This document shows positions 1-5,333 of a stretch of 8,808 bases of DNA, in pieces; the first letter of the stretch is position 1, and each line of letters starts with the position of its first letter. The DNA lies in NCBI GenBank assembly GCA_002392545.1, contig DGHF01000185.1, positions 1 through 8,808 of the forward strand, read 5' to 3'. A program made the position numbers and the translations under genes. The notes under the pieces are model-generated. The model was not told the DNA's origin and searched no databases. It saw nothing but the letters and a program-made list of their open reading frames with translations. Source of the DNA: Ruminococcus sp. UBA3855 (GTDB lineage Bacteria; Bacillota; Clostridia; Oscillospirales; Ruminococcaceae).

Positions 1-675
1 TTAGGTTATCAGAATTTTGAGGATTATTGCAAGAATGAAATCGGGCTTACACGTCAGCAAGGTTACACTTATTTGAAAATCGCTGAAAACTTGCCTGAGG
101 ATTTTGTAAAGTCGACTTTACAAATTGGAGTTCAGAAACTTGCTTTACTTGCCAAGCTGGATGAGGCAGACCGTGAGGAGCTGACACAACGTGTCAATCC
201 GCAGGAAACCAGTGTCAAGGAGCTGCAAGCAGAAATCAAACGGCTGAAAGCTGAAAGAGCGGAAATGATTGAGCATCATGTAGCAGAACAAGGCGACTTT
301 CTCCGGAAAATCGACCAGCTGAATGAGACAAAGAAGCAGCGTGATGAAGCCTTGCAAAAACTGGACGAACTTCAGAAAAAGCCCCAAAAAGAAACGGTCT
401 ATGAAGACAGTCCGGAACTTCTGGAACGCATTCAGGAGCTGGAAAGTGAAAACTCTGGCTTAAAAGAACAGCTGGCTGTTCAGGAAACATTGCCGGAAAA
501 AGTGTCTGATGGTGAATTTGATGCATATTTCAGAATGTTTGACGATGCACTGAAACACATGACGGTTTATCTGTCTCGCAAATGCCGTACAGATTTTTCA
601 CGGAGACAGTCAATTTCCATGATGGAAACAAAGTTTGAGAAATACATTTCCGCCCTGAAAGAGGAACGAAAATGA
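1..675 (+). CDS. DUF3102-like phage coiled-coil protein, 5' end missing
   Basis: The reading frame is open from base 1, so the gene begins outside the window; 224 codons are visible. The N-terminal part (FEDYC, a GLTRQQGYTYLKIAE stretch, then a segment ending LALLAKL about residues 5-50) resembles the DUF3102 family of phage and mobile-element proteins, in which a helical segment precedes a coiled coil. Residues about 70-135 are rich in E, K, L and Q with heptad-like spacing and should form a long coiled coil. The last ~60 residues are a separate helical segment (FDAYFRMFDDALKHM and onward). A TTG at 73 could be taken as a start, but it lies inside the conserved-looking segment, so it is not the true one. 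The stop overlaps the next start (ATGA at 672). The function is unknown; the resemblance suggests a DNA-associated role but is from memory, not a search. Confidence 0.7.
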   Translation, partial: LGYQNFEDYCKNEIGLTRQQGYTYLKIAENLPEDFVKSTLQIGVQKLALLAKLDEADREELTQRVNPQETSVKELQAEIKRLKAERAEMIEHHVAEQGDFLRKIDQLNETKKQRDEALQKLDELQKKPQKETVYEDSPELLERIQELESENSGLKEQLAVQETLPEKVSDGEFDAYFRMFDDALKHMTVYLSRKCRTDFSRRQSISMMETKFEKYISALKEERK

Positions 676-887
676 TTCGGGATTATGGATTTTGTCACAT
701 TCATTACCCTTTGAGCCACTGCATGACATACCGGAATAATCCTATGTATTGTGTGCAGTGCCCTCATTGGGATGTGGAATTTAGCCATTTTTGCGATAAA
801 TGCGGTGAAGAACTTGACTTTGACGATGCACTCAGCCCGACTGCACCGGAACTCTGCGGAAAGTGCAGAAAGGAAGTGAAAGTATGA
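672..887 (+). CDS. Small cysteine-rich zinc-ribbon protein (71 aa)
   Basis: This 71-residue protein carries three CxxC pairs (C27/C30, C41/C44, C62/C65) plus C8 and C17, so one or two zinc-ribbon knuckles are likely. The last two pairs, CDKCGEEL and LCGKC, look like a classical zinc ribbon; the middle DFDDALSPTAPE is an acidic linker. The ATG at 672 sits inside the upstream stop (ATGA) and follows only a weak ribosome site (GAGGAA), so translation probably depends on ribosomes finishing the upstream gene. I do not recognise a named family. Zinc ribbons this small in phage early regions often bind nucleic acid or a host protein, but that is a general expectation and not shown here. Confidence 0.8.
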   Translation: MIRDYGFCHIHYPLSHCMTYRNNPMYCVQCPHWDVEFSHFCDKCGEELDFDDALSPTAPELCGKCRKEVKV

Positions 888-1159
888 AAGAGAAAATCAA
901 AGCGGAATTTCGCTATTTCGGTAAGGAAACTTGCAGTCACACGCATTTTTCATCCTGTGACGATACCAGAGCTGATGAATTGTTTTGGGCGTTTACGCAG
1001 TGGAATTATGCATTGACACAGTTTATCGTTGATAACGCTCCGGAAACGGCAGACAAAGAGAAAATCTGCGGAGTTTTGCAAGAAATGTTTGCGGATGTAT
1101 GTGCTGACATCATCAACGGGAGCGATATGGTACAAAGTGTGAAAGGAGAATCACAATGA
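884..1159 (+). CDS. Hypothetical small phage protein (91 aa)
   Basis: The ATG at 884 is chosen over the upstream in-frame GTG at 863. It is preceded at good spacing by AGGAAG and overlaps the stop of the zinc-ribbon gene as ATGA, matching the neighbours. The 91-residue product starts with a short basic stretch, has a C/H-containing segment (C17, H19, H21, C25) that could hold a metal, and then an aromatic helix around LFWAFTQWNYALTQF (residues 33-47), followed by a helical C-terminus. No signal peptide or membrane segment is evident. I do not recognise the family and assign no function. Its place in the chain of coupled microproteins suggests co-expression with them. Confidence 0.8.
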   Translation: MKEKIKAEFRYFGKETCSHTHFSSCDDTRADELFWAFTQWNYALTQFIVDNAPETADKEKICGVLQEMFADVCADIINGSDMVQSVKGESQ

Positions 1160-1245
1160 ATTTTAATTTTGAAGAAGTGAACGGCATTCAAACCAACTCC
1201 GGTTTGAAAGTCGTGTTGTACGGGCAGGGAGGCGGAGAAAAATGA
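1156..1245 (+). CDS. 29-codon ORF resembling the truncated start of a P-loop ATPase
   Basis: An ATG at 1156 lies in an ATGA overlap with the preceding stop and has AAAGGAG seven bases upstream, so it should be translated. The 29 residues end SGLKVVLYGQGGGEK. This resembles the first beta strand and P-loop of phage AAA_24/Sak4-type recombination ATPases (hydrophobic strand, YG, then a glycine-rich loop ending in K), but the Walker A glycine before K is a glutamate and the frame stops at once. The glycine codons coincide with the GGGAGG ribosome site of the next gene, so part of the resemblance may be forced by that signal. It may be a deletion remnant or a leader peptide that couples translation to the next gene. 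Both readings are inference. Confidence 0.55.
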   Translation: MNFNFEEVNGIQTNSGLKVVLYGQGGGEK

Positions 1246-1436
1246 ATGAGAATCATTGCGTATGTTGCGGAGCAGTCATTCCAGAGGGTGGACAGGTCTG
1301 CAAGCAATGCGAAAAGAAATATGAAATCCGCTGGGGTGACAGCATTATCAATGCTGTTTACAAAAAAGGTTTCAAGGACGGGCAGATTTACCAAGCAACA
1401 GGACAACTTCCCACATGGAATGAGGAAACCACATGA
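1242..1436 (+). CDS. Zinc-ribbon microprotein (64 aa)
   Basis: This 64-residue protein has an N-terminal zinc ribbon of the CVCCG...IPEGGQVCKQC kind (C6/C9 and C20/C23, 11 apart), a very common layout in Firmicute phage early regions. A basic then amphipathic stretch follows (KKYEIRWGDSIINAVYKKGFKDG). The ATG at 1242 is coupled to the previous 29-codon ORF by ATGA, with GGAGG at 1228-1232. A second frame at 1246-1467 covers the same DNA but has no comparable ribosome site or domain and is discarded. The exact role is unknown; a nucleic-acid or protein-binding knuckle is the family expectation. Confidence 0.85.
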   Translation: MNENHCVCCGAVIPEGGQVCKQCEKKYEIRWGDSIINAVYKKGFKDGQIYQATGQLPTWNEETT

Positions 1437-1633
1437 AGAACCGAGAAAAACTTCTGAAAACCAATGAATACGATATCCTGCTACAGATGAACGCAAGGCT
1501 TACATGGCTTAAGCCTTCTGTATGTGTGATGGATTTGCTGGAAAATAGGTCCGGTATATGTGAATGTCCTGTAAATGTAAAAGACTGTGAGGATTGCATT
1601 TCTCAATGGCTGAACAAGGAGGCAGACAAATGA
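1433..1633 (+). CDS. Cysteine-containing phage microprotein (66 aa)
   Basis: The product is 66 residues long: a charged helical N-terminus (NREKLLKTNEYDILLQMN), a central hydrophobic part, and a C-terminal cysteine cluster CECPVNVKDCEDC (C43, C45, C52, C55) followed by ISQWL. Proteins with the same ending (a C...C cluster, then a CIxQWL-like helix) recur as uncharacterised small proteins in clostridial phages. The cluster is compatible with one zinc site. The ATG at 1433 overlaps the previous stop as ATGA with little Shine-Dalgarno (GAGGAAACC), so coupling is likely. I give no function. Confidence 0.82.
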   Translation: MKNREKLLKTNEYDILLQMNARLTWLKPSVCVMDLLENRSGICECPVNVKDCEDCISQWLNKEADK

Positions 1634-1980
1634 CCGATTACGAGATTATGAATCAGCCTTTCGATATTGAAACTCACAAGGCAAATTTCATAGATTATCT
1701 GGAAGTCATCATTGAACCGAAGGGAACAGTCCACTATGCTGTTCCATCACACCAAGAATTCCTGATTCGCTATGCTTGCAAGCGTGACGGCATTTCCAGA
1801 GAAGAACTTGAAAACTGTGTACCCTGTGAATTTTATGCTGATTTGTTGACATGGCTTTCAGGATACACGGGCTGTATAGCGGTCTGGAATCGCCGTATTG
1901 CAGGTGAGCCGAATCCTCGTCAAAAAGCAGTTCTCAAAAAGCTGAAACTTGCAGGACTGTATCACGGAGGTGTTTCATGA
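1630..1980 (+). CDS. Hypothetical phage protein (116 aa)
   Basis: The ATG at 1630 is supported by AAGGAGG at 1616-1622 with a 7-base spacer and by the ATGA overlap with the preceding stop; the longer TTG start at 1594 has neither. The 116-residue product has a beta-rich N-terminal half (IDYLEVIIEPKGTVHYAVPSHQ, residues 21-42) and a helical second half, with C50, C63 and C66 and a basic C-terminus (RQKAVLKKLKLAGLYHGG). The TVHYAVPSHQ signature recurs, as far as I recall, in uncharacterised clostridial phage proteins. No catalytic motif is visible. Its last codons hold the GGAGG used by the next gene. Confidence 0.83.
   Translation: MTDYEIMNQPFDIETHKANFIDYLEVIIEPKGTVHYAVPSHQEFLIRYACKRDGISREELENCVPCEFYADLLTWLSGYTGCIAVWNRRIAGEPNPRQKAVLKKLKLAGLYHGGVS
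1966..1970 (+). promoter_or_regulatory. Ribosome binding site favouring an out-of-frame ATG
   Basis: GGAGG here lies 6 bases before the ATG at 1977, the ideal spacing, and 11 before the ATG at 1982. The 1977 ATG makes an ATGA overlap like its neighbours but opens only a 16-codon frame, whereas the zinc-ribbon frame begins at 1982. The signal therefore points to a start in the wrong frame. Confidence 0.6.
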
Positions 1981-1981
1981 A

Positions 1982-2173
1982 ATGGGAAAAACCGGAATTA
2001 AAATTAAATGCAGTAAATGTGGTATAACAGCCCGCAGGCAAGACCCTCTTATGTTTGCAGTTGACGGTTGGTGTGTAGCTGATGATAAGGCTTTCTGCCC
2101 TGAATGCAGTAAGAAATACGCTATTCCCTACGACTGCGACAAATTTGAGAAGTATTTCAAAGGAGGTGAATGA
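1982..2173 (+). CDS. Zinc-ribbon protein (63 aa), start uncertain, possible frameshift
   Basis: The conserved part is a zinc ribbon: IKCSKCG (C10/C13) paired with FCPECSKKY (C39/C42), with C31 and C52 extra, and an acidic-aromatic tail. In this frame the only sensible ATG is 1982, 11 bases from GGAGG. The better placed ATG at 1977 reads MKWEKPELK then leaves the frame and stops at 2025. Adding one A to the four-A run at 2000-2003, or a -1 slip there, would give MKWEKPELKIKCSKCG and join the two smoothly. I read this as either a one-base loss, a sequence error, or slippage; otherwise the 1982 start is used. The function is unknown beyond likely metal binding. Confidence 0.72.
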   Translation: MGKTGIKIKCSKCGITARRQDPLMFAVDGWCVADDKAFCPECSKKYAIPYDCDKFEKYFKGGE

Positions 2174-2175
2174 TA

Positions 2176-2373
2176 ATGCAACCGTTTGAATGGCTGTTAC
2201 TCATTTCATGTGCTGTGTTTGCTAAAATGGCGGAAAGCAAACAAAGAAAAATCGATATGCTTGAGGGAAAATGTGATGCACTTGCAACAACAATAGAATC
2301 ACTTCAGAAACAGCTTGAAGAAAGGAGGGTGACAGAAAATGACGAATGCAGAGAAAATCAGAAGTCTGAATGA
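2176..2373 (+). CDS. Membrane-anchored coiled-coil microprotein (65 aa)
   Basis: Two ATGs are available. The one at 2170 overlaps the preceding stop (ATGA) but is only 3 bases from the GGAGG at 2162-2166; the ATG at 2176 has 9 bases and is preferred. The product has a single hydrophobic stretch near its start (FEWLLLISCAVFAKMA, residues 4-19) without a cleavage site, so it is probably a membrane anchor. A charged helix with heptad pattern follows (residues about 20-50), then a polar tail. It resembles, in architecture only, small phage membrane proteins that reach from the inner face of the membrane to a cytoplasmic partner. Its last 35 bases overlap the next gene in another frame. Confidence 0.75.
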   Translation: MQPFEWLLLISCAVFAKMAESKQRKIDMLEGKCDALATTIESLQKQLEERRVTENDECRENQKSE

Positions 2374-2539
2374 CGATGAACTGGCAGCCTTTCTTTTCAA
2401 GCTGTCTATCAAAACACTGATAAGCTTTATAGAGGCTGGCGGTGAAGGAGTGATGAACGCTGTAAATTTGAGAAATTTTCTCGACCATGAGTACACCGAC
2501 AGCAACTTTCTGCTGAACGGCAAGCCATATGAAGATTAA
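2339..2539 (+). CDS. Hypothetical phage microprotein (66 aa)
   Basis: The start MTNAEKIRSLNDDELAAFL is typical of a widespread group of unnamed Firmicute phage microproteins, often ending in a cysteine or zinc-like segment; here the end lacks cysteines (NFLLNGKPYED). AAGGAGGGTG lies upstream of ATG 2339, inside the previous gene, and the two overlap by 35 bases. The predicted protein is helical, with a hydrophobic helix FKLSIKTLISFIEAG (residues 20-34) that could pack against a partner. No function can be assigned. Confidence 0.78.
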   Translation: MTNAEKIRSLNDDELAAFLFKLSIKTLISFIEAGGEGVMNAVNLRNFLDHEYTDSNFLLNGKPYED

Positions 2540-2546
2540 CCAGTCC

Positions 2547-2551
2547 GGAGG
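2547..2551 (+). promoter_or_regulatory. Ribosome binding site setting the GTG start of the XRE gene
   Basis: GGAGG ends 7 bases before the GTG at 2559. The upstream in-frame ATG at 2529 lies before this site, inside the previous gene, with no ribosome site of its own. This decides the start in favour of GTG 2559. Confidence 0.75.
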
Positions 2552-2558
2552 TGCTTTT

Positions 2559-2777
2559 GTGATTGATGAGGAAAAGTTCAGGAAAAGGCTCTATCATCTG
2601 ATAAAACAGTCCGGAAAATCGCAATCCGAGATTTCGAGAGAACTTGGCTTTACACGGACGAGACTTTCCAACATTCTGCATTGCAAAAGCACCTCTGTTG
2701 TGACACTTGATGTAATTGCTGATTACTTCGGAGTGTCTGTTGACTGGCTTTTAGGAAGGAATGATGATAATGAATAA
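2559..2777 (+). CDS. XRE-family (HTH_3) transcriptional regulator
   Basis: The 72-residue product is a single lambda-repressor-like helix-turn-helix domain. Residues 4-19 form helix 1 (EKFRKRLYHLIKQSGK), SQSEISRELGFTRTRLSNIL (21-40) is the helix-turn-helix with recognition helix, and VTLDVIADYFGVSVDWLLGR (48-67) is the signature closing segment of XRE/Cro-type proteins. There is no C-terminal oligomerisation or RecA-sensitive domain, so it is a Cro-sized regulator, perhaps active as a dimer. I use GTG 2559 because of its ribosome site. It lies inside an operon rather than opposite a divergent repressor, so it probably modulates the early region rather than acting as the main lysogeny switch. 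The gene it controls cannot be seen. Confidence 0.93.
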   Translation: MIDEEKFRKRLYHLIKQSGKSQSEISRELGFTRTRLSNILHCKSTSVVTLDVIADYFGVSVDWLLGRNDDNE

Positions 2778-3180
2778 ATGGATTTCTGTTGACATGGAAA
2801 TGCCAAAACCTGAAGAACAGGTTCTCGCACATTTCAATGACGGATTTATTGCAACCGTCAGCACCGACAAAAATGGTGAATGGGAACTCTGGGCAGACTG
2901 TGGTGAGGTGACACACTGGATGCACCTGCCATCTCCGCCGAAAAGCGACAATGTGAACTCTCCTGCTCATTACACGCAGGAAGGAAGAAAAGAGTGTATT
3001 CAGGAAATGCTTGAAAAGTTCGGTGCAGAGGCGGTTATGGACTTCTGCAAGCTTAATGCCTACAAGTACGAATACAGAGCCGATTTCAAGAACGGGGACG
3101 AGGACAGATACAAGGAGGCTTGGTACAGAGGTTTTCTGAAAGCCCTTGAAATTTTGGAGGAACACAATGATTCAGATTGA
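2770..3180 (+). CDS. DUF551-DUF3310 fusion phage protein
   Basis: The ATG at 2770 is taken because AAGGA at 2756-2760 is 9 bases away; ATGs at 2761 and 2764 touch that site. Residues 3-57 match DUF551 (KWISVDMEMPKPEEQVLA at the start, VTHWMHLPSPP at the end). Residues 60-131 match DUF3310, a 'SaV-like' phage nucleotide kinase-associated domain: NSPAHYTQ, then ECIQEM, FCKLNAYKYEYRA, and EDRYKEAWY. Both are found separately in phages; here they are joined with a short linker (KSDNV) in 136 residues. DUF3310 is small and helical with no known catalysis; a helper role in nucleotide metabolism is a guess from naming alone. It overlaps the XRE gene by 8 bases and the next gene by 14. Confidence 0.87.
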   Translation: MNKWISVDMEMPKPEEQVLAHFNDGFIATVSTDKNGEWELWADCGEVTHWMHLPSPPKSDNVNSPAHYTQEGRKECIQEMLEKFGAEAVMDFCKLNAYKYEYRADFKNGDEDRYKEAWYRGFLKALEILEEHNDSD

Positions 3181-3850
3181 AAGAACAGATGTTTACGGTT
3201 TTGAAGCCGCTATTCGTGGCATGCGAAACCCAATGAACAGTTGGAAGAAATCAGACAGTGGCTGGTTCACTGAAAACGAAATTGCTGGACATCCTCACGA
3301 TGACGGAATGAAGATGGTATTTGATGTTGGCGAAAAAGACCTCACGCTGATGAAACAGCTTGTCAAAGCAGGAACAGACCATTCCAAATTCATGAGAATG
3401 ATAACCGTTACCTGCGATATTGTCGCTCCGCTGTACTGGATTAAAGAAATGGATACTTACAAGGTCGGAACGGTCAGAAACTCCTGTTCAACAATGCACA
3501 AGATTCAGGAAAAGGAGTTCTCCCTTTCTGATTTCAGTGTGGAACATCTGTATAATGACGATGATAATCCAACTTACTACCAAAGCCCTATCAAGGTGAT
3601 ATCTGACCTTTGCAAGTGCCTGAATTACTACCGTGAGCGTTATCTGGATACCAAGGATAAGAAAGACTGGTGGCAGTTGATTCAGCTTTTACCGAGTTCC
3701 TACAATCAGCGTTTCACATGGCAGGCAAACTACGCAGTATTGAGAAACATCTACCACGCACGGAAAAACCATAAACTTGACGAATGGCACGATTTCTGCA
3801 AATGGATTGAGTCATTGCCATACAGTGAACTGATTACAATGGAGGGGTAA
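3167..3850 (+). CDS. Divergent ThyX-like phage protein with a replaced active-site motif (227 aa)
   Basis: The start is ATG 3167, after GGAGG 7-11 bases upstream; the TTG at 3146 is rejected. Close relatives are common in gut-phage genomes and usually called hypothetical. By eye its layout follows flavin-dependent thymidylate synthase: an AGTDHSKFMRMITV segment (68-81) where ThyX has H..FEH; CDIVAPLYWIKEMDTYKVGT (83-102) and NSCSTMH (105-111) where ThyX has the APxFxxRQWFRHR...NE.SxRY core; and LLPSSYNQRFTWQAN (174-188) with LRNIYHARKNHKLDEW (192-207), matching ThyX's LPxxxYT...RLxxxAQxE. R199 would be the conserved arginine. The RHR motif is replaced by D-T-Y-K-V, so ordinary dTMP synthesis is doubtful. 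The CDS is certain; the ThyX relationship is my inference. Confidence 0.75.
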   Translation: MIQIERTDVYGFEAAIRGMRNPMNSWKKSDSGWFTENEIAGHPHDDGMKMVFDVGEKDLTLMKQLVKAGTDHSKFMRMITVTCDIVAPLYWIKEMDTYKVGTVRNSCSTMHKIQEKEFSLSDFSVEHLYNDDDNPTYYQSPIKVISDLCKCLNYYRERYLDTKDKKDWWQLIQLLPSSYNQRFTWQANYAVLRNIYHARKNHKLDEWHDFCKWIESLPYSELITMEG

Positions 3851-3853
3851 GGC

Positions 3854-4198
3854 ATGATGACACTATGGGATATGCTGAATGTATGTCAGTGCTATCAGGA
3901 ATTTGATGTGTACGAGGGGAACGCCTATGACCAGAATATCAGTGTTGAATCTGGTACAGCGGATAACCTGCGGACAAACATTGACATTTTCGACCATTTG
4001 ATGGACGAGGTGGACGGTTACAGTGTAGAACCGGACGGAGTGATTGTAATTAGGCTCAGAAATGGCAATTATGAAAAAAGGGCGGAAGAACGGTACTCTG
4101 AAAAATATGTGAAACGGTGGGATAGATTTAAACCGGAATCAAGACCTTGGCGATTTTCCATTGAAATAGACCGCAAACATCAAGGAGGAAAATTATGA
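3854..4198 (+). CDS. Hypothetical phage protein (114 aa)
   Basis: ATG 3854 follows GGAGGGG with about 7 bases of spacing, three bases after the ThyX-like gene. The N-terminus (LWDMLNVCQCYQEFDVYEG) resembles a group of small clostridial phage proteins that begin with L-D-L...V-x-IY and form a compact alpha/beta fold. The middle (VDGYSVEPDGVIVIRLRNG, residues about 53-72) reads as a beta hairpin region. The C-terminus is basic and aromatic (VKRWDRFKPESRPWRF). No catalytic or metal motif is visible. Its stop overlaps the next start as ATGA, so the pair should be made together. Confidence 0.8.
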   Translation: MMTLWDMLNVCQCYQEFDVYEGNAYDQNISVESGTADNLRTNIDIFDHLMDEVDGYSVEPDGVIVIRLRNGNYEKRAEERYSEKYVKRWDRFKPESRPWRFSIEIDRKHQGGKL

Positions 4199-4470
4199 AA
4201 CTGAATGATGACAGATACCAGTGGATATATGATAATGCAGACAGGCTGAAACAGGCTGTTGTTGTGGTTGACTTCTGCAGACAGCATAGAGAGTACAGGG
4301 ATGTAACGTACCAGAAGGCAGACAGCCTGATGCACGACTTAGCATTTTCGTTTCTTATGGTTGCTATGGGTGAACACATTCCTAAAAGCCTGTGGTCTGT
4401 AGGTGATTACAGTGTGCTGTACAGCATTCTGGATGATGCGGAAGAATTAGAGATGAGTGATGATGAATGA
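4195..4470 (+). CDS. Hypothetical phage protein (91 aa)
   Basis: ATG 4195 has AAGGAGG about 7 bases upstream and overlaps the previous stop as ATGA. The 91-residue product looks all-helical, with a patch of hydrophobic residues (AVVVVDFCRQH, 21-31, and LAFSFLMVAMGEHI, 49-62) and an acidic end (DDAEELEMSDDE). The two hydrophobic runs are too short and polar at the edges to be clear membrane segments. I do not recognise it. The acidic tail makes a DNA-mimic or protein-contact role imaginable but unsupported. Confidence 0.8.
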   Translation: MKLNDDRYQWIYDNADRLKQAVVVVDFCRQHREYRDVTYQKADSLMHDLAFSFLMVAMGEHIPKSLWSVGDYSVLYSILDDAEELEMSDDE

Positions 4471-4482
4471 GGAGGAGCAGAC

Positions 4483-5238
4483 ATGACAACAGCAAATATC
4501 TATGTAGAAGTCCTGAACGCTCTGTCGGCTCTTGAAAAGACTGAGGCGGCAGAGTTCTGGCATGATTATCTCCGCAAAGAAAACCGCACAGGCAATGAAA
4601 TCCGAAACACCTCTATTTTCAAAGGAGATGCAGCCACAATCCTCTATGCCTTGAAGGTTGACCTTGAGGAAGATTTGAGAGCCGAATATGCTAAAAAGAA
4701 TGGCAGAAAAAACTATGCAGCAGTCAAGCGTTTCATGAAGATGTGCCATGACAAATACGCTCAGAGCAAGCCTTCCATCTCTGTCGCTCACGAACGTGAC
4801 GGACGGTATTTTGCTTGCACGGCTTTCAATTTCTATATCTCCGACAGCAAGGACGGACTGACCTTTGCACCGCCGGAACGTAAGGAAGAATACGAAAACG
4901 GCATTGACAGCCTTTATGACAATATTGCAAACCAATTTGATACCAACGGAACAGCCTACAAAATTCCGTATACGGTGGCACAGTTGAAAGCATGGAAAAA
5001 GACACACGGCAAGCAGAAGATTCCGTTTTCTATCGGCTATCCACTCCCACGGAGCAGAAACGGCGAACAGTACTATGCTGCTGTGAATGTGGATTATTTG
5101 ATTCTGGCAATGGAAATCACAGGTTCAGATACACTTCTGACCGATGATAAGTATCATACGGCAATGGAAAATGCTGACGGTGACCGTGTGGGCATGATGT
5201 GTGTACAAGGCAAATCACCTGAATTTCAGGTAATCTAA
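4483..5238 (+). CDS. Hypothetical phage protein with possible clamp-like C-terminal part (251 aa)
   Basis: ATG 4483 follows GAGGAGG with good spacing, 12 bases after the previous gene. Residues 1-95 are helical and charged. Residues 98-130 (SISVAHERDGRYFACTAF, then NFYISDSKDGLTFAPP) look like a beta-strand pair of the kind 'DGKQYICDGFRA..L' that I associate with a family of phage proteins thought to resemble DNA polymerase III beta clamps. The end, YYAAVNVDYLILAMEITG (197-214) and DGDRVGMMCVQ (232-242), also follows the clamp ending pattern (strand, helix 'N-x-x-YL', then G...M-x-V). This is the last gene before the hairpin at 5243. The clamp idea is pattern-based inference only; if right, the protein would be a processivity or assembly factor for phage replication. 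Confidence 0.72.
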   Translation: MTTANIYVEVLNALSALEKTEAAEFWHDYLRKENRTGNEIRNTSIFKGDAATILYALKVDLEEDLRAEYAKKNGRKNYAAVKRFMKMCHDKYAQSKPSISVAHERDGRYFACTAFNFYISDSKDGLTFAPPERKEEYENGIDSLYDNIANQFDTNGTAYKIPYTVAQLKAWKKTHGKQKIPFSIGYPLPRSRNGEQYYAAVNVDYLILAMEITGSDTLLTDDKYHTAMENADGDRVGMMCVQGKSPEFQVI

Positions 5239-5242
5239 GTGA

Positions 5243-5272
5243 AAGCCCCTCGGCTGATAGGTCGAGGGGCTT
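5243..5272 (+). terminator. GC-rich hairpin, likely terminator of the upstream operon
   Basis: A perfect 10-bp stem, AAGCCCCTCG (5243-5252) with CGAGGGGCTT (5263-5272), encloses a 10-base loop, five bases after the stop of the 251-residue gene. It is followed by AATGCT and not by a T run, so it is not a textbook intrinsic terminator. It may be leaky, protect the 3' end of the transcript, or need a factor. Its place between two operons favours termination. Confidence 0.65.
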
Positions 5273-5302
5273 AATGCTCTATAAAAAGGGTCACTCAATT
5301 TC

Positions 5303-5333
5303 TGTAAAGGTATCAAAAACTGATACCTTTACA
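5303..5333. promoter_or_regulatory. Perfect 13-bp inverted repeat, probable operator
   Basis: TGTAAAGGTATCA (5303-5315) and its exact reverse complement TGATACCTTTACA (5321-5333) flank the spacer AAAAC. The repeat ends directly before the extended -10 at 5334, so it covers the -35 region, where a bound dimer would block RNA polymerase. The next gene encodes an HTH regulator, so autoregulation is the simplest reading. A shorter echo, GTAAAGG, recurs at 5354-5360 inside the ribosome site. A hairpin replication signal is a less likely alternative. Confidence 0.72.

Noticed and set aside
1246..1467. 73-residue + strand frame overlapping the zinc-ribbon gene
   Set aside because: No suitable ribosome site; the frame at 1242 has a zinc ribbon and an ATGA overlap.
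2650..3165. 171-residue minus-strand frame
   Set aside because: Opposite the XRE and DUF551-DUF3310 genes, both recognised on the + strand.
4447..5007. 186-residue minus-strand frame
   Set aside because: Opposite the 251-residue + strand gene, which has a good start and ribosome site; no domain on the minus strand.
5303..5333. Inverted repeat considered as a second terminator
   Set aside because: It is A/T-rich, is followed by a promoter element and not by a T run, and adjoins a regulator gene, so an operator fits better.
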